Shown: positions 38,539 to 46,977, counted from the first letter of the stretch. The stretch is DNA of 64,000 bases from Lachnospiraceae bacterium (GCA_017428105.1 JAFRRM010000033.1:1-64000), one strand, 5' to 3'. Numbers and translations are program-made. Notes: generated by a model not told the origin, from the letters alone.

Positions 38539-39306
38539 ATGTACAAAGTCGACATGAACAGCGATCTTGGCGAAAGCTTCGGCACTTACAAGCTGGGGAT
38601 GGACGCGGAGATCCTGGAGTTCGTCTCTTCGGCCAACGTGGCCTGCGGTTTCCACGCGGGCGATCCGCTGGTCATGGAGGACACTGTCCGGCTTGCCAAA
38701 GCCGCCGGCGTGGCCGTCGGCGCGCACCCCGGTTATCCGGACCTGATGGGCTTCGGCCGCCGCAACATGGTCTGCACCCCCAAGGAAGCCAAGGCCTACG
38801 TTAAGTACCAGCTGGGAGCCCTGACGGCTTACACCGCAGCACAGGGCCTGAAGCTCCAGCACTGCAAGCCCCACGGCGCCTTGTACAACATGGCCGCCAA
38901 GGACATGGCCCTGGCCGCCGCCATCGCGGAAGCCATCGCGGAAGTGGATAAGGACATCATCCTGTTAGGCCTGGCCAACAGTCTGATGATCAAAGCCGGA
39001 CAGGAAGCCGGGCTCCGCGTCGCCAGCGAAGTCTTCGCGGACCGCGCCTATCAGGCTGACGGCACGCTGGTGCCCCGCAAACTGCCCGGCGCCGTGATCC
39101 ATGACACGGAGCTGGCCATCGCCCGCACCGTCCGCATGGTCAAGGAAGGCTGTGTCACCGCCATCACCGGCGAAGAAGTTCCCCTTTCGGCCGATTCCAT
39201 CTGCGTCCACGGCGACAACCCCTCTGCCCTGGAGTTCGTGAAAAATATCAGGGCCCGCCTGGAAGCCGAAGGCGTCACCATCGTTCCCATTTCCGAGATC
39301 GTGTAA
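38539..39306 (+). CDS. pxpA: 5-oxoprolinase subunit A (LamB/YcsF family)
   Basis: 255 residues, normal length. The N-terminal [12 protein letters not shown], the [11 protein letters not shown] and [15 protein letters not shown] motifs and the KPHGALYN segment are hallmarks of PxpA. With PxpB and PxpC it makes the ATP-dependent cytoplasmic enzyme that opens 5-oxo-L-proline to glutamate. AGAAAGGAG precedes the ATG. First gene of an operon running to 43229. Confidence 0.97.
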   Translation: MYKVDMNSDLGESFGTYKLGMDAEILEFVSSANVACGFHAGDPLVMEDTVRLAKAAGVAVGAHPGYPDLMGFGRRNMVCTPKEAKAYVKYQLGALTAYTAAQGLKLQHCKPHGALYNMAAKDMALAAAIAEAIAEVDKDIILLGLANSLMIKAGQEAGLRVASEVFADRAYQADGTLVPRKLPGAVIHDTELAIARTVRMVKEGCVTAITGEEVPLSADSICVHGDNPSALEFVKNIRARLEAEGVTIVPISEIV

Positions 39307-39344
39307 AAGAAGCCCCCGAACGAAAAAAAACAAGGAGAAAGATC

Positions 39345-40607
39345 ATGAGCGACAACAAAACTCCCGAAGTGAACCCGGGCAAACCGGTCCAGAAGAAGAA
39401 CACATCGATCATGCTGGGCGCCGCCCTCCTGATGGCGACTTCCGCCATCGGCCCCGGTTTCCTGACCCAGACCAGCAACTTTACGGCAACGTATCTGGCA
39501 TCCTTCGCTTTCGTCATCGTAATGGTCATCATCATGGACATGGTCGCGCAGACCAACATCTGGTCCATCATCGCGGCGTCCGGCCTGCGCGGCCCGGAGA
39601 TCGCCAACAAGGTGCTGCCCGGCCTGGGCATTTTCCTGGTGGTGCTGGTCGTCATCGGCGGCCTGGCCTTCAACATCGGCAACTGCGGCGGCGTGGCCCT
39701 GGGCCTCAATGCCATCTTCGGCCTGAATGAAAAGATCGGCGCGGGCATCGCGGGCGCGCTGGCCATCTGCATCTTCCTGTCCCGCAGCGGCAAAAAAGTA
39801 GTCGACCGCGTGGCGCAGGTCGCGGGCGCCGTCATCATCCTGGTCATGCTGTACGTCTGCATCAGTTCCAAGCCTCCGGTGGGCGACGCCGTGGTGCACA
39901 TCTTTACCCCCGAAAAGCCCCTCGACATGGTGCCCGTGATCCTGACCCTGCTGGGCGGCTCCTGCGGCGGCTACATCACCTTCTCCGGCGCGCACCGTCT
40001 GCTGGACGCCGGCTACGGCGGCAATAAAGAGGACGTCGCCTACTTCCGCAAATCCGTGCTGACCGGCATCAGCGTGTCCGGCACCGTGCGGATCCTGCTG
40101 TTCCTGGCCGTATTGGGCGTCTGCACCGCAGGTTCCGTGGCGGTGACCGCCAACATCGACGCCATCAAGAGCGCCGCCAACCCGGCCGCCCAGGCGTTTG
40201 AACTGGCCATCGGCAGCGCGGGCCGTGTGCTGTTCGGTATCGGTCTGTTTGCCGCCGGCATCACCTCCGTGATCGGCGCGGCCTACACCTCCGTCACCTT
40301 CCTGTCCACCCTGCATCCGTTCATCAAGAAGAACGACCGCTGGTTCATCATCGGCTTCATCGCTTTCTCCACTCTGATCATGGTCATCCTGGGCGGAGCG
40401 AAGCGCATGGTCATCCTGGCCGGCGCCGTCAACGGCCTGATCCTGCCGATCTCCCTGGCCAGCGTGCTGCTCGCCGCCCACAAGAAGAACGTCGTGGGCG
40501 AATACAAGCACCCCGTATGGCTGAGCGTCCTGGGCTGGATCGTGGCTGCATTTGCAGCGTGGCTGGCTATCAAAGCACTGCCTAACCTTGCAAACCTGTT
40601 CCAGTAA
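39345..40607 (+). CDS. NRAMP-related transporter of the 5-oxoprolinase operon (YcsG-like)
   Basis: 420 residues with about 11 transmembrane helices. It resembles the NRAMP/APC-fold proteins found beside ycsF and kip genes in Bacillus. In the first helix the metal-binding DPGN of true NRAMPs is replaced (AIGPGFLTQTSNF), and no clear MPH motif is seen in the sixth helix region (GGYITFSGAHRL). A transition-metal role is therefore unlikely; import of 5-oxoproline or a related compound fits the operon (inference). It lies 38 bases after pxpA with its own AAGGAG. Confidence 0.87.
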   Translation: MSDNKTPEVNPGKPVQKKNTSIMLGAALLMATSAIGPGFLTQTSNFTATYLASFAFVIVMVIIMDMVAQTNIWSIIAASGLRGPEIANKVLPGLGIFLVVLVVIGGLAFNIGNCGGVALGLNAIFGLNEKIGAGIAGALAICIFLSRSGKKVVDRVAQVAGAVIILVMLYVCISSKPPVGDAVVHIFTPEKPLDMVPVILTLLGGSCGGYITFSGAHRLLDAGYGGNKEDVAYFRKSVLTGISVSGTVRILLFLAVLGVCTAGSVAVTANIDAIKSAANPAAQAFELAIGSAGRVLFGIGLFAAGITSVIGAAYTSVTFLSTLHPFIKKNDRWFIIGFIAFSTLIMVILGGAKRMVILAGAVNGLILPISLASVLLAAHKKNVVGEYKHPVWLSVLGWIVAAFAAWLAIKALPNLANLFQ

Positions 40608-40621
40608 TATTCCTTCTTGTG

Positions 40622-40656
40622 CCATCCCTTTCTCTCCTTCAGCGGGGGAAAGGGAT
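40622..40656 (+). promoter_or_regulatory. Intercistronic hairpin before pxpB
   Basis: ATCCCTTTC and GAAAGGGAT form a 9-bp stem in the 68-base gap after the transporter gene, followed by ATTTT. It may be a weak terminator or an RNA stability element that lowers expression of pxpB and the genes after it. Confidence 0.45.
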
Positions 40657-40675
40657 ATTTTAAAAGGATTCTGAT

Positions 40676-41407
40676 ATGGAAAATGTACGTTTTTTACTGA
40701 CAGGGGACACCTCTCTCACCGTGGAATTCGGCAATGAGATCAGCGAGGCCATCAACCATGACATCCGCGCGTACAAGATCGCGCTGGAAAAGGCGGGCGT
40801 GCCCGGCATCGTCGAGCTGGTCCCCACCTACCGGTCCCTGATGGTCCATTACGACCCCGCCGTGCTGCCCTATCAGGAGCTGCGGGAGCGGCTGGAGAAA
40901 CTGCTGGACGACATGGGCGAGATCGAGATCCCGCCCAGCCCCGTGCTGGAGATTCCCGTTCTCTACGGCGGGGAAATGGGACCGGATCTGCCCTTCGTGG
41001 CGGAGCACGCCGGTCTCAGCGAGGAAGAGGTCGTTCAGATCCACAGTTCCGCGGAATATCTGATCTATATGCTCGGCTTTACTCCCGGGTTCACGTATCT
41101 GGGCGGCATGAGCGAAAAGATCGCGACGCCCCGGCTGAAGCAGCCGCGCGTGAAGATCCCGGCCGGCTCCGTCGGCATCGCCGGCACGCAGACCGGCGTG
41201 TATCCCATCGATTCCCCCGGCGGCTGGCAGCTGATCGGCCGCACCCCCGTAAAGATGTACGATCCGGACCGGGAGACCCCGATCCTGCCCGAAGCGGGCC
41301 AGTACATCAAGTTTTACCCCGTGACTCAGGAAGAATACGACGCGATCCGGAAGGAAGTGGAAGCCGGCACCTATGTGCTGAAGACCCACGCGAGAAAGGA
41401 GGTCTGA
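40676..41407 (+). CDS. pxpB: 5-oxoprolinase subunit B (KipI family)
   Basis: 243 residues. GDTSLTVEFG at the start, LGFTPGFTYLGG in the middle and the long PAGSVGIAGTQTGVYP...PGGWQLIGRTP stretch are diagnostic of PxpB/KipI. It pairs with PxpC. In B. subtilis the relative KipI was also described as a kinase inhibitor, but the gene neighbours here point to 5-oxoprolinase. The stop is one base from the pxpC ATG, so translation is coupled. Confidence 0.96.
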   Translation: MENVRFLLTGDTSLTVEFGNEISEAINHDIRAYKIALEKAGVPGIVELVPTYRSLMVHYDPAVLPYQELRERLEKLLDDMGEIEIPPSPVLEIPVLYGGEMGPDLPFVAEHAGLSEEEVVQIHSSAEYLIYMLGFTPGFTYLGGMSEKIATPRLKQPRVKIPAGSVGIAGTQTGVYPIDSPGGWQLIGRTPVKMYDPDRETPILPEAGQYIKFYPVTQEEYDAIRKEVEAGTYVLKTHARKEV

Positions 41408-41408
41408 C

Positions 41409-42365
41409 ATGAGTATCCGCGTTATCCAGCCCGGCGTCCAGACCACCGTTCAGGACCTGGGACGTTTCGGCTATCAGCAGTACGGCGTGCCGGTGGCGGG
41501 GGCCATGGATCCCCGCAGTCTGAAGCTGGCCAACATCCTGCTGGACAACGACCCCGGCGAGGCCGCGCTGGAGATCACCATCATGGGGCCCCAGCTGGAA
41601 TTCACCGAGCCCAACTACATTGCTCTGACCGGCGGCGACCTGAACGCCGTCCTGGACGGCAAGCCCATGCCCCGCTATGAAGCCGTCAAAGTGGAGCCGG
41701 GCCAGGTGCTGCGTTTCCTGGGGCTGAAAAACGGCTGCCGGGCCTATCTGGCTTTTGCCGGCGGTCTGGACATCCCTGCGGTCATGGGAAGCCGCTCCAC
41801 CTATATGAAGGCGAAGATCGGCGGCTATGAAGGCCGCAAGCTGGAAGCGGGCGATGAACTGAAGTTCCGCGCGCCCCAGCCGGATCTGCCCTTCCCGGAA
41901 CGCCGGAAGATCGGCATCGATTTCACGCCCCAGAGGCAGTATGACCTGCGCGTCATCCTCGGGCCCCAGGACGACTATTTCACCGAAGCCGGCCTGGAGA
42001 CGTTCTGCCGGGAAGTCTACACCGTCAGCGCGCAGTTCGACCGTATGGGCTGCCGTCTGGACGGGACCGTGATCGAGCATAAAAACGGCGGCGACATCAT
42101 CTCCGACGGCATCGCCATGGGCGCCGTGCAGGTCCCGACCGCCGGCCTGCCCATCATCATGGCGGCGGACCGCCAGACCACCGGCGGCTACACCAAGATC
42201 GCCACGGTGATCTCCGCGGACTTCCGGTATCTGGGCCAGTTAAAGGGCGGCGACAAAGTCCATTTCGTGCCCGTCACCATCGAGCAGGCGCAGAATTCCC
42301 GCATGCTGGACGAAGCGTATTACAAAATGATCACGGACTATTTCGACCGTGACCGCGGTCTGTGA
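41409..42365 (+). CDS. pxpC: 5-oxoprolinase subunit C (KipA family)
   Basis: 318 residues. VIQPGVQTTVQDLGRFGYQQYG and PVAGAMDPRSL at the start, and AVQVPTAGLPIIMAADRQTTGGY near the end are the typical family signatures. It forms the ATP-dependent 5-oxoprolinase with PxpA and PxpB. AAAGGAGG before the ATG is strong and lies inside the end of pxpB. Confidence 0.96.
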   Translation: MSIRVIQPGVQTTVQDLGRFGYQQYGVPVAGAMDPRSLKLANILLDNDPGEAALEITIMGPQLEFTEPNYIALTGGDLNAVLDGKPMPRYEAVKVEPGQVLRFLGLKNGCRAYLAFAGGLDIPAVMGSRSTYMKAKIGGYEGRKLEAGDELKFRAPQPDLPFPERRKIGIDFTPQRQYDLRVILGPQDDYFTEAGLETFCREVYTVSAQFDRMGCRLDGTVIEHKNGGDIISDGIAMGAVQVPTAGLPIIMAADRQTTGGYTKIATVISADFRYLGQLKGGDKVHFVPVTIEQAQNSRMLDEAYYKMITDYFDRDRGL

Positions 42366-42401
42366 TCCCCGATATTGAATCATGCTAAAAGGAGGCAATC
42401 A

Positions 42402-43229
42402 ATGGCATTCGATATTACCCCCTATATCAACATGAAGCCCGCCGAAGTGCGTCAGCTGATCCGCGAAGGCAAGATCGATTTCCCCACTGCAGGCATGTGC
42501 GCCGGCTACGCGCAGGCCAACCTGGTGATCCTGCCCCCGGAATACGCCGCGGACTTTGAGGAATACACCAGGCTGAACCCCTTCCCCTGCCCCGTGCTGG
42601 AGATCATCCGCGGCGAGGTGCCCCTCACCCACGCGATGGGCGAAGGTGCCAACATCTGCACAGACATCCCGCGCTACCGCATCTATGAAAACGGCGTATT
42701 CGTGAAAGAAGTGACCGACGCGAGCGCATACTGGAAGGATGGCTACGTGGGCTTCCTGATCGGCTGCTCCTTCTCCTTCGAAGAAGCGCTGATGCGCGAA
42801 GGCATCGAAGTGCGTCACATCGCGCAGGGCCGCAACGTGCCCATGTACAAAATGCCCGCCTTCCCGACCAAGCCCGCCGGTCCGTTCTCCGGCCCCATGG
42901 TCTGTTCCATGCGTCCCATGACCCCGGAAAACGCCTGGAAGGCTTACCAGATCACCTATAAGATGCCCAACGTGCACGGTGCTCCCATCCACATGGGCCC
43001 CGCGGAAGCCGTCGGCATCAAAGACGTGATGAAGCCCGACTACGGCGAAGCCGTGGACATCTACCCCGGCGAGATCCCTGTCTTCTGGCCCTGCGGCGTG
43101 ACCCCTCAGGCCGCCGTGGAGAACGCCAAGCCCCCCATCGTCATCACTCACGCCCCCGGCCACATGTTCATCACCGACATCGTGAACGCCGAACTGAATG
43201 ATTACCTGGAAAACCTGAAACACACCTGA
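42402..43229 (+). CDS. D-glutamate cyclase family / putative hydro-lyase (YcsI-like, DUF1445)
   Basis: 275 residues from the ATG at 42402, which follows AAAAGGAGG; an in-frame ATG at 42375 has no site. The AGMCAGYAQANLVILP, GANICTDIPRYRIY and VGFLIGCSFSFEEAL motifs mark the DUF1445 family, which includes a D-glutamate cyclase that makes 5-oxo-D-proline. Its place as the last gene after pxpC fits a route for handling glutamate or 5-oxoproline isomers. It is the last gene before a strong terminator. Confidence 0.9.
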   Translation: MAFDITPYINMKPAEVRQLIREGKIDFPTAGMCAGYAQANLVILPPEYAADFEEYTRLNPFPCPVLEIIRGEVPLTHAMGEGANICTDIPRYRIYENGVFVKEVTDASAYWKDGYVGFLIGCSFSFEEALMREGIEVRHIAQGRNVPMYKMPAFPTKPAGPFSGPMVCSMRPMTPENAWKAYQITYKMPNVHGAPIHMGPAEAVGIKDVMKPDYGEAVDIYPGEIPVFWPCGVTPQAAVENAKPPIVITHAPGHMFITDIVNAELNDYLENLKHT

Positions 43230-43261
43230 TGCGCTCCTCTTCTTTCTCTCTCCCGCGCATC

Positions 43262-43292
43262 GCGGGCGGCCCGCCAGCCGCCCGCATTTTTT
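43262..43292 (+). terminator. Terminator of the pxp operon
   Basis: GCGGGCGGC-ccgcca-GCCGCCCGC, a 9-bp GC stem, is followed by ATTTTTT. Confidence 0.9.
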
Positions 43293-43320
43293 CTGACAGG
43301 GGGACGGTTCCTTTGTCAGA
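43292..43320 (+). repeat. Dispersed palindromic repeat, copy 2
   Basis: TCTGACA-GGGGGACGGTTCCTT-TGTCAGA; its ends are perfect 7-bp inverted repeats. It abuts the terminator T-run. Confidence 0.85.
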
Positions 43321-43323
43321 TTT

Positions 43324-43352
43324 TCTGACAGGGGGACGGTTCCTTTGTCAGA
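43324..43352 (+). repeat. Dispersed palindromic repeat, copy 3 (tandem with copy 2)
   Basis: Identical to copy 2 over 29 bases and separated from it by three T; also followed by a T-run, so each could act as a terminator. Confidence 0.85.
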
Positions 43353-43373
43353 TTTTTTATCAGAAGCCAATGT

Positions 43374-43575
43374 GACTTCGGCCGAAAAACAATGAGTTTC
43401 AGCGAAGGGGCTGCTGCGACTTCGGCCGGAAAGCATTGCGTTTCAGTGAAGGGGCTGCTGCGACTTCGGCTGAAAAACATTGAGTTTCAGCGAAGGGGCT
43501 GCTGCGACTTCGGCCGGAAAAGCATTGCGTTTCAGTGAAGGGGCTGCTGCGACTTCGGCCGGAAAGCATTGCCAT
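43374..43575. repeat. 44-bp tandem repeat, five copies, alternating two variants
   Basis: GACTTCGG recurs at 43374, 43418, 43462, 43506 and 43551 (steps 44, 44, 44, 45). Odd and even copies differ in a consistent way (AAAAACA...GAGTTTCAGC against GGAAAGCA...GCGTTTCAGT), giving an 88-bp higher-order unit. Each holds GCGAAG...CTTCGGC, which can form a hairpin. No spacer variation as in CRISPR. Confidence 0.85.
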
Positions 43576-43708
43576 CAATAAAGGAGCTGTCATGTTAACG
43601 GATCATATGCCGACGCAGCTTATGTGACCAAGGCCTATGTCATCCTCCGGGTCATCCCGGCCTCCTGGCACTGCGGCCCCTTCTGGCAATGATCTCTGCA
43701 AATGAAAA

Positions 43709-43735
43709 GATGACAGAGGTACGTCCCCTGTCATC
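43709..43735. repeat. Related palindrome (GGTACGTCCCC variant)
   Basis: GATGACA-GAGGTACGTCCCC-TGTCATC has the same TGACA/TGTCA ends but a different core from the other copies. Confidence 0.65.
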
Positions 43736-43763
43736 CCTGCGGCGCTCTGTCTTTCGTTTTTTA

Positions 43764-44075
43764 TCATCGCGTTTTCGGCTTCGGCAATTCCGGACGCATC
43801 GCCCGCACCAGTTCCTGCAGGAATTCCTTATCGTCGACGTCCTCCACCAGCAGCATGGGCTTTGCGCCTTCGTAAGGGAGTTCCTCCGGCGCTTCCGGCA
43901 TGAGGCGGCGCGCGGCGGGAACGTCCTTCACCAGCAAGCGGTCATCGTAAATGCCGCCGAAGATCCGGCCGCGGTCGTACAGGATGAATTCGCCCATCAT
44001 GGCGCGGACCGTGATGTCCGGGAGGGGCGAGAGCTGATCGAGGATGAAATCAAGATAATCTTTGCCGGACGCCAT
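43764..44075 (-). CDS. TfoX/Sxy N-terminal domain protein
   Basis: 103 residues, the size of single-domain TfoX-N proteins. VRAMMGEFILYDRGRIFGGIYDDRLLVK is the core of the domain. Full TfoX/Sxy regulates competence in Gram-negative bacteria; stand-alone N-domain proteins in Bacillota have no settled role. AAAGGAG precedes the ATG, only three bases after the stop of the GyrI-like gene, so the two are one operon. Confidence 0.85.
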   Translation of the reverse strand: MASGKDYLDFILDQLSPLPDITVRAMMGEFILYDRGRIFGGIYDDRLLVKDVPAARRLMPEAPEELPYEGAKPMLLVEDVDDKEFLQELVRAMRPELPKPKTR

Positions 44076-44078
44076 GCT

Positions 44079-44714
44079 TTACTCCTTTCTGCGGACCGGG
44101 TGGCGGATCACGGTGCGAAGCTTTTCCGGAGCAGTTTTCCGGGCATCGCTCAGGTAGATCTCATGGTGCCGGCGCACATCGGTGATATCCGGGGCAAAGC
44201 CTTCGCGCTCCGCAAATTCGTGCATCCGCCGCACGGTCGCAGGCTCCGTATCATACGGTCCGACATGCAGGCACTGCACGCAGAAGCCTTCATCGACCGG
44301 GAGAAATTCCACTTTCGAGAAGTCTTCCTTTTTCTTCCGTTCCGCCTCCGCCGCGGCCCAGCGAACGTCCGCCTCGGTCACGAAATCCGGCAGGCGGATG
44401 CAGGAGATCCACCGGAAATCATCCTTGCGGCCGTAATCGATGCCGCAGACGCCCTCCTGCCGCCAGAAGCCCTCCAGCGGCGGGACCACGTAATCAAAAT
44501 ACCCATCGATCCGGTGATCTGTCTTCCTGCTCATCTTGATGGTGAACGCGACCCCGTACAGCAGCCCGATCGACCGCTTGTACTCTCCGTCCTCCCGGTT
44601 AGGGTCCCCCGTCCCGCGCACCGCGATGTAATTCATCCGCGGTACGGCGACCAGGGAAGGGACATTCCCGGGAAGGTAAAAATCCCTGTATTCTTTTTTG
44701 AAGTCAAATGCCAT
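44079..44714 (-). CDS. GyrI-like small-molecule-binding protein
   Basis: 211 residues from the ATG at 44714 (AAAGGA upstream). A longer frame starting at 44789 would run through a dispersed repeat and lacks a site. The sequence (YIAVRGTGDPN, VCGIDYGRKDDFRWISC, CVQCLHVGPYDTEPATV, then HHEIYLSDARKTAPEKLRTVIRHPV) fits the GyrI-like/SOUL-type ligand-binding fold often paired with MerR/AraC regulators or TfoX-N proteins. No DNA-binding domain. The ligand is unknown. Confidence 0.85.
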   Translation of the reverse strand: MAFDFKKEYRDFYLPGNVPSLVAVPRMNYIAVRGTGDPNREDGEYKRSIGLLYGVAFTIKMSRKTDHRIDGYFDYVVPPLEGFWRQEGVCGIDYGRKDDFRWISCIRLPDFVTEADVRWAAAEAERKKKEDFSKVEFLPVDEGFCVQCLHVGPYDTEPATVRRMHEFAEREGFAPDITDVRRHHEIYLSDARKTAPEKLRTVIRHPVRRKE

Positions 44715-44781
44715 GGAGGCCGTCCTTTCTGTTGTTTTTCCCGATTTTCCGACAAATGGACCGGACCTGATATAGGTTATT

Positions 44782-44809
44782 TCTGACAAAGGAACCGTCC
44801 CCCTGTCAG
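44782..44809 (-). repeat. Dispersed palindromic repeat, copy 4 (reverse orientation)
   Basis: TCTGACA-AAGGAACCGTCCCCC-TGTCAG is the reverse complement of copies 2 and 3. It sits right after the aldehyde dehydrogenase stop and may end that transcript. Confidence 0.85.
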
Positions 44810-44813
44810 GTTG

Positions 44814-46232
44814 TCAGCGTTCGAAGAGTTTCAGGAGTTTGAGTTTGCGGGCGCCCCGTCTGCCGGTGTAGGGGTGTTCGCGGAGGGGAAGGTTGAGGCG
44901 GGTGCGGCCGGTGAGGACGGTGGAAGGGTGGGTGAATTCGCGGAAGCCCCAGACGCCGTGGTAGGCGCCCATGCCGGAGTGGCCGGTGCCGTTGAAGGGG
45001 ACGCCCTTCACCATCATGTGGAGGCAGACTTCGTTGATGCAGGCGCCGCCGTATTGCCGGGAGGCCAGGAAGCGGCGGGCCCATTTTTTATCGGAGGTGA
45101 AGACGTACAGGGCCAGCGGATGTTCGCGCGAGGCGATCAGTTCCGCCAGGGAATCGATCTCCGCGTCCGCGAACGGCACGACGGGCAGCAGCGGGCAGAA
45201 CAGTTCATGCCGCACGATCTCCTCCTCCGCGTCCGCCGGATAGATCACGGTCGGCGCGAAGCGGCAGGCCTCCCGGTCGCCCGTCCCACCGAAGACCACA
45301 CGGTCCCGGTACCGTTCCGTCAGGCGTTCGCATTTCTCATACACCGCCGGCGTGATCAGTTTCGGATACTCGGGATTCTTCTCCGCATTCTCCCCGATCT
45401 GCCTGATAAACGCGGCTTTCAGTTCCGCCAGAAACTCCTGCGCAGCTTCTTTCGCCACCGCGACCTGGTTGATATTGATGCAGATCTGCCCGGCGTTGCA
45501 CAGTTTGAAGAACGCGATCTTCCGCGCCGCGTCCTTCAGGTCCGCGTCCGCCCGCACGATGGCCCAGTTGCCGTTTTCGCCGCCCAGTTCCAGCGCCACC
45601 GGCGTCAGATGCCGGGACGCGGCCTCCATCACGTGCTTCGCGACAGCCGGAGAGCCGGTGTAAAAGATCTTGTCGAAACGCTCCGCCAGGCACAGGTCCG
45701 CCGCGTCGTGGCCGCCGCCGATCAGCGTGACGTACTCCTCCGGGAAAGTCTCCGCGATCAGCTGTCCGAGCGCCTTCGTCGACGCCGCGGATTTGGAGCT
45801 GGCCTTGATCACCGCCGTGTTGCCCCCGCTGATGGCCGCGGCCAGAACGCCCAGCGTCAGCAGCACCGGGAAATTGAACGGGCTGATGATCAGGCTGACG
45901 CCGTACGGCATCTTGTAGACCGTCGTCCGCGTGCTGGGGAAGCACATAAGACCGCTGAAATGCCGCTCCGGGCGGGCCCAGCGGCGGAGGCCCCGCAGGA
46001 TCTCGTTGATCTCCGCGATCACCGGCCCGATATCCGTCAGATACGCCTCCGCCGGCGTCCGTCCCAGATCTTCGGCCAGCGCCGTCTCCAGCATCTCCTG
46101 CCGGTCCAGCACGGCCCGCTTCAATTTCCTCAGCTGCGCGAGGCGCCATTCCACGTCCAGCGTCTTGCCCGTCCGGAAAAACGCCCGCTGGCGCTCCGTG
46201 ACCCCGTGTATATATTCCTGTGTATAGATCAT
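44814..46232 (-). CDS. Aldehyde dehydrogenase (class 3/YwdH-like)
   Basis: 472 residues from the ATG at 46232, which follows GAAGGAAAAAAC; an in-frame upstream ATG at 46352 lies inside the HAD gene and is not used. Visible family motifs are the SPFNFPVLL substrate/cofactor segment, IFYTGS, the general base Glu in ALELGGENG and the catalytic Cys in GQICININ. The usual Lys after ELGG is Glu here. It oxidises aldehydes with NAD(P)+ in the cytoplasm; short or medium aliphatic aldehydes are typical of this class. It lies 61 bases downstream of the HAD gene and may be co-transcribed with it. Confidence 0.92.
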   Translation of the reverse strand: MIYTQEYIHGVTERQRAFFRTGKTLDVEWRLAQLRKLKRAVLDRQEMLETALAEDLGRTPAEAYLTDIGPVIAEINEILRGLRRWARPERHFSGLMCFPSTRTTVYKMPYGVSLIISPFNFPVLLTLGVLAAAISGGNTAVIKASSKSAASTKALGQLIAETFPEEYVTLIGGGHDAADLCLAERFDKIFYTGSPAVAKHVMEAASRHLTPVALELGGENGNWAIVRADADLKDAARKIAFFKLCNAGQICININQVAVAKEAAQEFLAELKAAFIRQIGENAEKNPEYPKLITPAVYEKCERLTERYRDRVVFGGTGDREACRFAPTVIYPADAEEEIVRHELFCPLLPVVPFADAEIDSLAELIASREHPLALYVFTSDKKWARRFLASRQYGGACINEVCLHMMVKGVPFNGTGHSGMGAYHGVWGFREFTHPSTVLTGRTRLNLPLREHPYTGRRGARKLKLLKLFER

Positions 46233-46293
46233 TGTTTTTTCCTTCTGTGATGCGCCGGGGACATTCCCCGGCCCTGCCGGTCTCCGCGCCGCC

Positions 46294-46977
46294 TCACTCC
46301 TGCAGCGCGATCGCGGCGCAATCGCGGATATCCGAGATGATATACTCCGCATGCACGCCTTCCGTCAGCGGCAGTCCCGCCGGATTGTACCAGCAGGCGT
46401 CCATCCCCGCGCGGTTGGCGCCCAGGATATCACCGCTGAGCCGGTCGCCTATCATCAGCGCTTCCTGCGGCGCGATCCCGAACGGCTTTAGCGCTATCCG
46501 GAACATCTCCGGATCCGGCTTCGCCACGCCGATCTCCTCCGAGATCACGACCGCGGCCGCCAGGCTTTGCAGCGGGGACTTCGCAAACCGTGCCCTCTGC
46601 ACTTTCGTGATCCCGTTCGTCACGATGATGACCGGCCGCTCCGCCGCGATCCGCCGCACCGTTTCCTCCGCATGCGGCAGCAATATGCTCTGCTCCCCCA
46701 GCAGTTCCACAAAGCGGTCCCCCGCCTTCACCGGGTCCCCGGGGATGCGGTAACGTGCCAGGAACCGCGCGAAGCGCTCCGTCTTCAGCTTCGCCTGGTT
46801 CATGGTCCCCCGCTCCAGTTCCGCCCAGCATGAAAGGTTGATCTCCTCGTACTGCTCATAGCGGTCCGGGTGGAAATACCCGAGTTCGTCCAGCAGGCTG
46901 TTCACCGCGTTGCGGTTGCCGGTCTGAAAATCCATCAGAGTATCGTCATTGTCAAACAGTATGGCCCGGTATTTCAT
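46294..46977 (-). CDS. HAD hydrolase, YjjG-type pyrimidine 5'-nucleotidase
   Basis: 227 residues. Motif I is FDNDDTLMDF (both catalytic Asp present), motif II VTNG, motif III KPDPEMF with the Lys, and motif IV MIGDRLSGDILGA. The family dephosphorylates non-canonical pyrimidine nucleotides. AAGGAGG precedes the ATG. It lies 30 bases after the LysR gene on the same strand. Confidence 0.9.
   Translation of the reverse strand: MKYRAILFDNDDTLMDFQTGNRNAVNSLLDELGYFHPDRYEQYEEINLSCWAELERGTMNQAKLKTERFARFLARYRIPGDPVKAGDRFVELLGEQSILLPHAEETVRRIAAERPVIIVTNGITKVQRARFAKSPLQSLAAAVVISEEIGVAKPDPEMFRIALKPFGIAPQEALMIGDRLSGDILGANRAGMDACWYNPAGLPLTEGVHAEYIISDIRDCAAIALQE

Larger units (their letters stand above)
43230..43763. 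other. Repeat-rich intergenic region
   Basis: There is no credible gene in these 534 bases. In order: a terminator (43262-43292), two tandem GGGGACGGTTCC palindromes, a 44-bp tandem repeat (43374-43575), an AAAGGAG-preceded frame of only 11 codons at 43592, and a related TGACA...TGTCA palindrome at 43709-43735. Confidence 0.8.

Noticed and set aside
43374..43575. CRISPR array
   Set aside because: The whole 44-bp unit repeats, with no unique spacers between conserved repeats, and no cas genes are near.
43399..43593. Small minus-strand frame across the 44-bp repeat (SPFAETQCFS-type product)
   Set aside because: It exists because 44-bp units cycle frames without stops. No ribosome site and no conserved start.
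43592..43627. 11-codon frame after AAAGGAG
   Set aside because: Only eleven codons with nothing distinctive; probably chance, though a leader peptide cannot be excluded.
46233..46352. N-terminal extension of the aldehyde dehydrogenase
   Set aside because: It would overlap the end of the HAD gene, is low-complexity Arg/Ser/Pro and has no ribosome site; the ATG at 46232 is well supported.
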